The position numbers and the translations under genes are program-made. From Diospyros lotus (lineage: Eukaryota; Streptophyta; Magnoliopsida; Ericales; Ebenaceae): a stretch of 64,000 nucleotides of DNA. Of this stretch, positions 13,701 to 25,700 are shown one piece after another. The stretch is from the NCBI RefSeq assembly GCF_014633365.1, contig NC_068350.1, forward strand, positions 29,875,119 to 29,939,118. The letters run 5' to 3'. Each line of letters starts with the position of its first letter. Within the stretch, counting starts at the first letter, position 1. The notes under the pieces were generated by a model that searched no databases, was not told the origin of the DNA, and worked only from the letters and a program-made list of their open reading frames with translations.

Positions 13701-16700
13701 TACAAACATGAGAAGGGAACTGTGGGCTTACAAAATCTTCAAGCTGTGACATATAAACAGTTTCAGTTAAGTCTCCATTGAGAAAGGCATTATTGACATC
13801 CACTTGCTGAATATCCCAACCAAAAGTAATAGCCAAAGAGAATAAAACCCAACTAGCGGGTGTCTTAATTACTGGACTAAAAGTTTCAGTAGTCAATTTC
13901 AAGGGTTTGAAGGAATCCCTTAGCCACTAGCCGGGCTTTATACTTGAGAATAGATCCATCAAGATTACACTTGACTCGAAACACCAATGAGATTCATACT
14001 AGAGGAGAAGGGAACAAGATTCCTGCAATGCAGAGAACTCCTCTTGCATAGCTCTAACCCAATGAGAATCTAAGAGAGTCTCATGAACTGAAGTCCCATT
14101 TGCAACCAATGAGGTTCATACCAGAGGAGAAGGGAACAAGATCCCATGGGTCATTATGCTGCAATGCAGAGAACTCCTCTTGCATAGCTCTAACCCAATG
14201 AGAATCTAAGAGAGTCTCATGAACTGAAGTCCCATTTGTAGCCAATGAGGTTCATACCAGAGGAGAAGGGAACAAGATCCCATGTGTCATTATGCTACAA
14301 TGCAAAGAACTCCTCTTGCATAGCTTTAACCCAATGAGAATCTAAGAGAGTCTCATGAACTGAAGTAGGCTCTAGGGTACTCACTAAAGCATGAGGAGAA
14401 GTAGTAACAAGTTATTTGGATTTAGATCTTGTAACCACAGGATGGATAGAAGGAGCTAGAGAAGCTTTTGGTTTGGACAAAATAGGCTGAACATGCTGTT
14501 GAGCAGAAAAAGGAATCAAAAGAGAATTAGAAGAAGAAGTGTCAGCAAAAGAAGGAGAGGATAAGGAAGGGATAGAAGGTGTTACCCGAGGAGAATGAAG
14601 GAAAGGAATGAAGAAAAAAAATCTATGGGCTAAATCCCTAAATCATAAGTCAAGGTTGTGGTTTTCAACATATATCAATTTCAATATCAAGTATTACTTT
14701 GTGAAAATGAAAACCAAATGAATTCCAAGTATCAAGGTTTGCAAAACCATATTTTTTTAGGTCTGGAAGGTTAGCACCTTATAAGGAGGCATATAAGAAA
14801 ATATTTTCTTTTTAAAAAACTATCTCCCCGTATTTTGATATCTAATATTCATTGATATTAAAACAATTTTTAATGATTTTTTTCATGAAATAGAAAATAT
14901 ATATTTTGGAGGTAGTAATATTGTTAAATTTTGAGTTTGTACTAAAACCAAAATTCTACTTTCTTATTGTTATGGATTTTGATTGTTTGGATATTTTTAT
15001 TGAATCTAAATAGGGGATACTTTTTTATTTACATTTATATATTAAAGTAAATAGAGAGTAAAATATAAATAAAAGAAAATGTGAACATTTACTTTCAAGT
15101 AAATGTGATATATACATGCTATGGATTGTGCTTTCAAGTAAATCCATCTGAAAATCTGTCATATTTCTATGCATGTTTCGAAACCCTTTTGAAAAAGTTT
15201 TCATGTTTTCTAAAGTGAGTGTGTATGCTATTTCGAAACATCTATATATTAGAATTTGTTTTAGGTTTCGGACTATGTTTCGAAACCTATATGTCATGTT
15301 TCGAAACCTCTATCAACAGATCATTCAAATCCGAGATGCTTTTGTTTTGCATTTTAATATTTATCTAAAAGCTTCTCAAAGTATTTTTAAATACATTCTC
15401 CATGCTATGAGATTCAAATTCAAATTTGAATGTGAGTGCTTTTAATTAATCATAGTGGGAATAGATTATGTCTCCCACTCATTGCTGTCTCTAAGTGCAA
15501 GTATAGCTAGAAAGACTGTATGTTTCGAAACATGAGGAGTATGTTTCGAAATCTAAGTGTAAAATTGTGATGTTTCGAAACATGTATGCTATGTTTCGAA
15601 ACCTACTTTTTTGTCTTGTCTCTAACGACTAGATTTTTATCTCTTGATATAAATAGCAAGTGTTTGAAGACAAGAATAAGAAACAAGAGAACACACACTA
15701 GAGACACATACACAAGCACAAGTGTTGATCAAATCATTTATTCAAACTCTCAAAGAATATCTTCTACAAATCCTATTCTTGTGCATTGCAAGTGTGAAAG
15801 AAGAAGCAAGTGCAAACAAGGAGTCTCATCTCTTCAGCTCTCCTCACCTCAAACCAAGAGGTTTGTATAGCCATTTGGTAAGGCATTTTATTGCATTCAA
15901 ACTATTGGGCTATAAAAATAAATCTTTATTTATCTTGTTAATGTTGTAAAGTTTGAGTTTAGCCTAAAACTCATTGTGGTGAAAGGTTTGAGTTGAGCCT
16001 AAAACTCATTGTGTCAAAGGTTTGAATTGAGTCTAAAACTCACTTGGTGTAAGGTTTGAATTAAGCCCGTAAAAACTCATTGTACAAGGTTTTGAGGTGA
16101 ATCGTGGTAAAACCCTTAATATGGTTGATCACTAGTAAAAGTGATTGGGATTGAAAAATCCTTCAAGTAGGTAAGCTTGAAGGTAGTAAACTAGGCAGGG
16201 TGCCGAACTACTATATATCTTGTGTGCAATTGTTCTTTCGCTTTTGCTTATCATTATTGCCTATTACTCATGCTTTCAAAAGAATTGTTTTCAAAGACTA
16301 AAACAAAGTTTTCTTGAGCTTAAACAACATATTCTTCTTAAGCATAAGTATTTTCATATGCATTAGTACTTATCATTGATCTCAAACACCTTTGGTATAT
16401 TTTTACTTATGTAAATCATCTTTGCCAAAAATCATTATTTCGAAATACAAGTTAAAAGATTTCAAATCAAACAAAACAAAAAGGTGTATTTTGAAACATA
16501 CAATCTATATTTCGAAACAAATTATAACAGTAAGATATATTTCGAAACATATATAGTAGGTTTCGAAACCTACTTAACAGAAAGATTTATTTCGAAACAT
16601 ATACCCTATATTTCGAAACATAGTGTTCCACCATCAATCATTGTTTTAAATTATCGAAAATTTATACAAATCCCAATTCACCCCCCCCCCCCCCTCTCGG

Positions 16701-19700
16701 GATATATTTTCCATCATTAGGACCAACACAGAGTAGAAAAGCCACCAAAAGTTAACTTAGAGGAAGAAGAAGATGGAAACAAGATAGGAAAAGGATATTC
16801 ATCAAGAATAAATTGTACATGTCAAGAGACATAAACTCTGCTTGATGGATGTAAACATTTGTAACCAGCTTGAACATGACTATATCCAAGAAACACACAT
16901 TTGGTTGAATGAAAATCAAATTTATGCTTGCTATAGGGCCTAAGATAAGGAAAACAAGCACAACTAGAGGGTTGGAGAAGCAAGTAATTGGGCTGTTTAT
17001 GGTAAAGCAATTCAAAAAGAGAGTGAAAAATGAGAGGAGAAGCTGGTAACAAATTTATAGTGTAGACAACAGTTTGAAATGCTTCTACCCAAAATTAAAA
17101 TTGCAAAGGCATGTGAGCATAGGCTAATAATGTAAGACCTATCTCAGCTATATGTTTATGCCTTCTTTCAGCCACACCATTCTGTTGGCGTGTATGAGGG
17201 TATATAAAACGAGGTTGAATGCCATGATCACGAAGGTAGCATAAAAAGGCTTGGAACTCTCCACCATTATCAGTTTGTACAATCTTAAGTTTGGACCGAT
17301 ATTGTAATTCAACAAACTTGTGAAAGGTTATAAAGGTGGCCAATGCATTAGATTTTCGTTTCAATGGATATAGCCATGCATACCTAGTATAGGCATTAAA
17401 AAAAAATGATATAATACCTATATCCTTTTGTGGAGACAATAGGAGATGGACCCCACAGATTAGAGTAAATAAATTCCAAAGGTTTCTTTGCTGTGACTTT
17501 ACAATGGGAAAAGGGAAGCTGATGTAATTTTCCAATTTTACAAGTGTCACAAAACGAAATAGAAGAACTAGAACAGAGAATATGAATTTTATTCAAGACA
17601 ACATGTGGGTTGTGGATTTAGTTAAATTCAAATGAAATGGGTTGGGCCAAGTTGAAAAATAAATTCTTTGGGCCTTAGGTGAGTTGGACCTAAGTAAAAT
17701 GATTTGGATTAATGGATTAGGCTTGAGCCCATTTGCAAAATAACGAGTTAAATTAAAAAGGAAATGAAATGAATTGTGAAATGTCCAATAAAGGCTTAAT
17801 GACTTTATGTTGTGTCTGAAAATGGTAAGGGTAAATGAGGAATTTCATAAATGGATTGGATAAATAAAACGGAAAAGAAAAGAGAAATGACAAATGTCCA
17901 AAAAGGGCATGAGAATAATTGTGGTTGTGTAAGTGAAGGGCAAAAGGGTAATTTGAAAAGGCAAGAGACATATGGCCCATTCTTTCCCTATTTTCCCCTC
18001 CATTGTTCACTCTCCTCTCTCCTTCCTCTCTCCCGACAAGTCTTCTTCTTCTCCATTTTCATCTTCTTCATATTTTGGCTTGGAGCTTCAAGGGAGAATT
18101 TTCAAGTTTGGGAGAGAGCTTCTTCTCCTTGGTTTCTCTCCATTAAGAAGGCAAGTTCTCCTTACATCTCCTTTTGTTGTGCAAGTTCTTTTCTCTTCTC
18201 CATTTATATGCAAGTTCCTTCCTCGTTCCATTTTTCCCTTGAATATGTTTTCTTGCTCTAATTGCTTAAGTGGTGTAAGTTCTTCTATTGTTTCAAAAGA
18301 TATAAGCTCCTCTCTTGTTTTCTGTTCTAAAAAGTAAATCCTATTAATTCCCCCATATTTGGAGTATTGGGTATTTGAAATCACATTTTTGGTAAGGGGG
18401 TTTGTTACAATCCGGTTGTTTGTAATTCGTGTAGTTTTTCTTCGTTTTTGGTAAACCTAGCCTAGGGTCTACATGAGGTCTTGTTTCACCTCATCTTTTC
18501 AAAGGAAGGAGGACACTTTTATTGTTGGGGTGTAGATCAGTGCAAGAATTTTGGTGAATCTTGCAAGAAATGGCGTTTTCGGGTCACACAGCGGTCCTAC
18601 CGCGGCGTGCTTGTTGCAGCGGAATCGTGAGCTCCAACAAGCATTTCCTATTGCGATCCTACCGTGGAATGCATTCCGCAACATGACCGTGAGCTCCAGA
18701 TTGCACATGTTGTACATTTCAAGTCATAACTTTATATGGTTGTATCCGATTTGAGATTCGCTTTTTGCGTTATAAACTAGACTCAATAAGCTTCGTTTTG
18801 ATATAGAATTTGGATTAATTGGACAAGTATTGAGCCTGTAAATGCCTTGTGAAATACCCATTTGAAATCTGGGATTTTTGTTTAAATCCGAAAATGCTCC
18901 GATTTTTGGAACATAACTTCCTGTGGTGCTATCCAAATTGAAATCTGATTTTTGTGCCATAATCTAGACTTCATAAGATTTGTTTTGGCATATTTCTTGA
19001 ATCATGTTGGGAAATTGTCATGATATGTACATGGTTGGCATGATCATGGGACTTCATGTGTGATGCATAATATGATTATTATCTTTGCACGCCTATTATT
19101 TTTGCGCAGCGACTATGTTCACAATGTCCATGGGAGATAAAATGATATCCTAAGAGCGCCTGACGTGAGTTGAGGTGGCCACAAGCCTGGTAGGCGATGC
19201 TCAAATTTTAATTGCTTCTTGATGTATTTTCATGATGTATGTATTCATGTATGGATATGGTGGTTGTGGGAGCCATGTGGAAATTCCTTACTATTAATGC
19301 ATGTGCATGAGCATGGAAATGGTTGTGAATGGAAACTTATGAGTGGTGTCCTACTTACACATTTTCATAGTCATTATTCACTCTATCTTGGTTATCCATG
19401 CCCTTGATTCTATCTCTCCATGCATTATATATATACTTGCTTAGCGTTATTCACTCACCTTGTTGTACTCTCATATCATTCTAGGTAAAGGTAAAGCAGT
19501 GATTGAGGGCGAGTCTAGTAGGGTTAGGGCCCAAGTTTAGAGATGTACAAAGACATCCCAAACTAGACGGTCCATGTTAGTAGTTTTGATGAGGGGATGT
19601 TGTGAGGAGATTTTATTTTGTTAATTACAATAGTGCTCTTGTATACATTTTGTATAGGCCATGGTGCCAAAATGATGAAAACTAATGATGATGTAAGACT

Positions 19701-22700
19701 TATTTTAGCTTCCGCTGATTATGTTTTAAGGATAGAAATTTAATATTGAGTTATATTGTTCTATATCATCCTTGTGATGACCTCTTTTCGGATATCCTAT
19801 GCTAGCGGGAATATCCGAGAGTGGGTCCTTACAACTCTTGTAGGGAAGCTTGTTTTTGAGTGCTTTGCTTTCGCTTCGAGAATGGAGGAAGAAGGGTGAA
19901 GCAACCAAAGAAGGGCCACTCGATTAACTCAAGCAGAAGGAATCGGCAGCCCCGGATTTACTCTTGCCTAGTACATTCGAAATTAGATAGCAACTGCGAT
20001 GGATTCTATAAGTCACCTAGATTCACTTCTCATTGTCTGGGTTAGAATCGTCGACCTATCAAGCGGCAGCACCAGCAACGCACTAGTCGGACGCTTCCTT
20101 GTCTATCCACATCGCCAATTTCAACGGATCTCCCGCACTAGTTGTTCGCTCTAGTCACACGACCCTCTTGGTTGTCTGCGTCACCACCTTCAACGACTCC
20201 CACACCAATCATGAATGCTCCTCAATTCACGTCGCCTTCGGTGCTACTTGAATTCGCCAGAACAATGCATGACTTCTTAAGCGCTTTGCTTCTCAATTTC
20301 GTACCAAGAGTTGTTTTACTTTCTCGATTATGACTCGTCCTTTGATTCCTAGAAATCTAATCAAAATCGCTGCTTGCACTCACCTATCAAGAACTGAGAA
20401 CCATTGGTTTAGACCATTGTCGGGATGCAGTCATTCAACCAAATTGCCATGAGTTCGTCAAAATCACAACCGAGAAAAGATCAGCTACTGGAATCGCTTG
20501 GGCTTCTCGACTTCCTTGAGCGACTGTGTTACCACTAACGGGATTTTCTAGAATTGAGGATCAATCATTGTGGAAGCAGGCTAAGGACCGTTACTAAGAT
20601 ACAATGACCAAGATCGCCTGGGTTTGCTTGCCTTTATCCCATGCAGCGACTTGGATCCAGTTGCTAGGATAGCCAAAATTTGCACAAGCTGCAAAAATCA
20701 AGGCCTCACCGTTGATTTCGAAAGTCACCGAGTCGGAAGTATCAACTTCTTGAGAGTCCGATGGGCTCTCGCTGCAACTCTTGTGAATCGCCTCCCAAGT
20801 TCAAACCAAGAATTACTGAAATCGGATCCGTGGTCAATCTCCAGCTTCTCCTTCAGAATTCAATCTAAGAAACGCTCACCCGCTTCGAAATTGCCATTGG
20901 ATCAGCTTCACCTAACAACCAACGTATACTTAATGGAGCTCCTAGACTGCGACTTGCTCTGTAGTCACCTTGCTAAGCTGCAACTGCAGCAGCCGAAGTA
21001 TTGTGGATTCTATCGTAACTCAGAAAGTTCGTCGGAATCCACAAATCACTGCTCAATCAATTCCGATGAGAGTTATTGAAATCAATTTACTGAAATTGCA
21101 TGATCCACAGTCAAAGAACGATTGCTCTGATACCATTTGTCACATTCCTAGGGTTAGCTAGGGCTGTGATAGGAATTAGGGGAGAAATTAGAATTGGAGG
21201 GGGGAAATTAGCAGAAAGAGGGAAAGGAATTAGAGAAGAAATGAGAGAGGGATAGAGAAATCAGAAGGAAAGGGAATTCAGTTTCATTTCACATATCTTA
21301 TCCAACCTCTTACAAGTAGCCTTTATATAGGCCTAGCTAGCTGCTAACTGATTATTAACAACACCCATGTGCTCCTAACAACTTGTAAAATATCTCCTAA
21401 CAAACTATTGCAACCTTATTACAATAATGCCCTTCTATTGCTCCTAGGGTCATGACACATTCTTGATTGGAAGCCATTGATATTTGTCTATGGCTTTGAT
21501 ACCATGAAGCAAGAGCTTCAAGATGCTAACATAAAGGAAACACGAGAAAGAGAGAAGAGGGAAATGTTCTTGCTGAAAGAAATTTACTGAATGATCGGAA
21601 TTATAGAAATGCAGGTATAGCTAAATATTTAACAAACTTTGCAACTTGCAACAAGTTATAATTGCCTAACTAACCAACAACTAATATAACAGAAATTAAA
21701 GCGAGCACCTACACTAACAATAACAGCATAACAAACAACTAATATAACAACATAACAGCTTACAACAAACACAACCCCGGCACGACATAAAGAGAAATAC
21801 ACATAACAAAATTAATCAACATTATTTCCTTCTATGGGTCATGGTAGTGTGAACCTGCGAAGGAAGAAAGGAGAGTGAGTTGCGGTGATGTTGGGGATAG
21901 AGGAGGGACAAGTAACGTCAAATTCTAACAAGATTTTGCTCAAAGGAGGTGGATGGTCCCGATGATTGACGATGAAGAAAGGGGGTTGGTACATTATGGT
22001 TTCAGCCAGATTTGTGGGCAAGAGTTGGAAGGTTGCAATTGAGGTGGTTTCTAGTAAGTTTTGGCAAAGGAAGAGAGGATAGTGGGTTGCAGTCGTGCCA
22101 GCAACAAAAGAGAGGCAGCTAATGGTGGTTTCTAGGCAGATCTAGTTCGGAGGAGGCAGACAGTCGCAATGGCCAAATGTGAAAGAGAGAGGGTGGGACA
22201 TGGAGGGTTTGGCCGAATTTACAAGGGGGAGACGAAAGGCTGCGATTGCAGTGGTTTTCGATGAGTTTTGGGGGAGGAAGAGAGGAGGTTGGGTCATGGT
22301 GGTGCTAACAAGGGGGGGGGGGGGGCAGTTAATGGTGATTCTCAGCTATATTTGTTTCAGAGTGCAATAGAGAACGACGAAAGATAGTAGGTGGTGGCAG
22401 ATAACAGCAAGCAATGACAACTGTACCTAGTTGGGATAGGGTCTTCACAAAGAATGGGTTGATACAAAGGTTAAAAATGGTTTACTACATGTTTATATAT
22501 GTGGCACTATGTAATTAGAAGAAAATGTAATCATACCACCCATTCCATGTAATGGGAAGGTTTTCCATCATTTTGAGGGAATGGATCATTCCATTCTTTC
22601 ATAGCAACCAAACAAACTATTGCGAAAATCCTAGTCCCTCGCCCTCCATTCCACCCAACTAAACATGACCTAAGGTGAATTCTTGATGGAATTCAACCCA

Positions 22701-25700
22701 CTTATTATGTTTAAAGTTCAAATTCCTTTGGGAATGAATGGATCTCAAACTTTGATATTCAAAGTTCAACTTCCTTTTGGAAATGAAAGTATCTCAAACT
22801 TTGATATTCAAAGTATATTTTATTTACAGAAAAAAAAAAAAAAAGATATTCAAAGTATAAAGCAAACTCTTCTGGTAAAAAGAATACCTTCAATACCTTG
22901 AAACTTGTATTCCAACAACCATTGTAAACAGAAGAAAATTTAAAAATTAGAAGGAAAAAAAGGATAAGGCCTCATAAAATAGGTCACAATGATATTTGTT
23001 TGTATCCCCTTAAAAGCTCTAAATGCAGCCATTTCCCAAAGAAATTCCCATTTTTCAGAGGATTGCAGCTGAATATGACATTTTATTTTGGTTGTTATCC
23101 CCAAAAGGATCAAATTCTTGAAGGAGAAGCTTTTCCTTTATTTTGGAATTTGATATTGACTTGTTCAGTAACTGCATAGATGCATTAACCACTACAAAAA
23201 GACCTGACAAAATACTGCCCTCACTGACTTCATTTTTTTATTCTTTCCTGAGATAACATATTAAGTTCCATATCAAGAGCTCATGTAGTCAACTCCTCAA
23301 AACTCACTGGCTACATGTCACAGTCCTAGGGTTATAACAGTAATTACAGCTTGTTGCAATTACTGTGCTGTACCTTGTTTGCTGCTGTACAATTTGTACC
23401 TTTCAGTTAACAGTTGCAACTAACTGAAAGCAACTTGTATCTTTCAGTTAACAGTTACAACTGACAGCTAGAAGGCCTATAAATAGGCTATTACTTGGAG
23501 GATGAGAGATTATGACGTGAAAAAAAAGAATTTTTTTCCCTCGAAAATTTCTCTCTTTCTCTCTGTTCTTTCTGTTCTCTCTCTCTTTCTCGATTACTCT
23601 TTCTGAATTTCTTCCTAAAAAACCTAAGAAACCCTAGGTCAGGTCTAGGAACCTAACATTTGATATCAGAGCAAGGCGATTCCTAAAAATGTTTTCAAAG
23701 ATGACTCAAGCCAGCCTACCAGTGGATTTTCCTCCAAGATCCATAGCAGAACCGATTCCAGCAGGAGCTGGAATCCTACCTAATGCCTCTGGTTTGCAAG
23801 AAGCTGAGGAATTACCTATATTGGATCAGGCAATTCAGATTGAAAGATCATCCATCTGTGCGGATACTAGTGCTTTAGTGCATGAGGCTACAAAAGGTGT
23901 CCAGTCTTCCAAGAATGAAAATATTGTCTTTCCAATTGAGGAGCCTTCAGAGATAAAGAAAATCTCTTCAGGACATCTTCGTCTTTTAGGTTTCAAGCCA
24001 TTGAGGTGCTTAAAAGAATATCATAACCTGAGACCATCAACATTTTTTTTTCCCCTAGTGATGAGGAAGTTGTTAGGAGTACTTGCATTCATTGCTCTTC
24101 ATAGATCCATGCTACAGCTCAAACGCTTTGCAGTTGCGTATTATGGGAGTGCTACTAATCTTTGATTGGTTGCCCTTGTTGCACAAGACAAGATTATCTC
24201 TGTCGGTGGACAGGTTGAGCCGCCTGGAATGCACATGATAAATCTTCCATATTCTGAGGACAATAGAGAAATTAAAGAGCTCCATTTGGATGAAACTAGT
24301 GCAACTCTTAAAGCAACTGTGATGATCAAATTAGTAAGGCTGTTGCATTAAGGAGACAGGTTGATTTAAAAGACTTTTCAGTGTGCCAGTTTGCTAATCC
24401 CACCTTGCAGAGACACTATGCAGTTCTTCAGACTCTAGCACTGGATGAAGATGAGATGTCAGAAATCAAAGATGAAACTCTTCAAGATGAGGAAGGCATG
24501 GGAAGGCTGGGAGTCATTAATGCGTTGGAAGAATTTAAGAATTCTGTATATGGGGAAAACTGTGATTTCTTGGGGATAAGAAATCTTTTGAGGGGGGATT
24601 GTCACAGTCCTAGGGTTATAACAGTAATTACAGCTTGTTGCAATTACTGTATTGTACCTTGTTGCTGCTGTACAATTTGTACCTTTCAGTTAACAGTTGC
24701 AAACTTGCAAGAGACTGAAAGCAACTTGTATCTTTCAGTAAACAGTTACAACTGAAAGCTAGAATGCCTATGAATAGGCTACTCCTTGGAGGATGGGACA
24801 TAATGATGTGAAATAACATAATTCTTCCCCTCCAAAACTTCTCTCTTTCTCTCTGTTCTTTCTGTTCTCACTCTCTTTCTCTCTGTTCCTTCTGTTCTCT
24901 CTCTCTCTCTCTCTTTCTCAATTATTCTCTCTCGATTTTTTCCTAAAAAACCAAAGAAACCGTAGGTCGGGTCCAGGAACCTGACACTACATTCCTTAAT
25001 CAGTTTGTAAGAGATGCCCCAATTCATTCATCAGATTCATATTTGAAATATCAGACATCTTGACAAGTGATTCAAGCAGTTGACACCCAAAGCTTTGTCA
25101 TCTGTCAACTTTGTGAAGAGTGAACACCAAATTTATTTCGTGTGCTATCAAATGTCATCAACTTTAATCATGTAAACGATGAACATTTTGCTGAAAACAA
25201 ATTTAGGAACTATTGCTCATGATATTCTTAACTATGTAAAATATATCATTTTAAGAAGGAAGAATTGCTGAAGCAACAGGGCTCCACAATGACAGCACCC
25301 TATACTCTCAAAAATTGGAAATATGCTTTGACTAGTCTTTGCCATCAAATTGCTAGAGGATAATAATTTTCTAGCCTCTTCCATAATTTTTCCCTTGAAA
25401 TCTACCTTCCCAATCTAAGTTCCATTTACATTTAAAAATAATCAAACATTTGTCTAGAAATGCTCTTTCTTTTGCATCTTATTTCTATGTTCAAAACTAG
25501 GAGTTTATTTTTCCCCTAACAGAGAAGGAATAAGACACAAAACAAAATTACTTACGGTTCCGTACTTTTTGCTTATACATACGAAACTGTTTCCTTTTAA
25601 TCCCACAAATCCATCTTCCAGCATGTCATAAACAAGCAAACGAAGAAACAAATCCTACTTTTCTTCCCTTCTCTTCTTTCATTTATTTTAATTTTTCATC

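Larger units (their letters stand above)
6690..21836 (-). mobile_element. Copia-A: Ty1/copia retrotransposon, nested and decayed
   Basis: Minus-strand copia element inside GOST intron 1. From its 5' end the parts are: 5' LTR 21505-21836, primer site 21488-21504, gag start 21458-21477, integrase 16729-17603, INT-RT linker 13982-14624, RT 13250-13975, RNase H 6993-7968 and 3' LTR 6690-6992. It is interrupted by a small LTR element (19834-21457), a gypsy-type LTR (17604-19833), a SIRE-like LTR (14625-16728), Copia-B (7969-13081) and a MITE (7541-7776). Most of gag and the start of integrase are gone. The outer flanks give no clear target duplication. It cannot be autonomous. Confidence 0.85.
23316..24986 (+). 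mobile_element. Compact LTR element that has captured a KU70 cDNA fragment
   Basis: Complete 1,671-bp element: 5' LTR 23316-23658, primer site 23661-23672, internal 941 bp, polypurine tract ttttgagggggga (about 24586-24598) and 3' LTR 24600-24986. Both flanks carry the 5-bp duplication CTACA (23311-23315 and 24987-24991). There is no gag, pol or integrase: about three quarters of the interior is homologous to host KU70. It is therefore non-autonomous and must have moved with proteins from another element, like other transducing elements such as maize Bs1. It lies in the opposite orientation to the GOST gene. Confidence 0.92.

Noticed and set aside
15170..16625. CRISPR-like array from the repeated TTTCGAAA words
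   Set aside because: Repeats are only 8-10 bp, spacing is irregular, and the setting is a plant LTR with TATA box and TG/CA-type end.
20624..21079. 151-codon plus-strand open frame
   Set aside because: Runs against the orientation of the primer site and LTR next to it; Ser/Leu-rich with no recognisable domain. Probably a chance frame in the element's leader.
6690..21836. Treating the region as two or three unrelated copia genes
   Set aside because: Integrase, RT and RNase H pieces of one element resume exactly at insertion borders, so they are one interrupted element.
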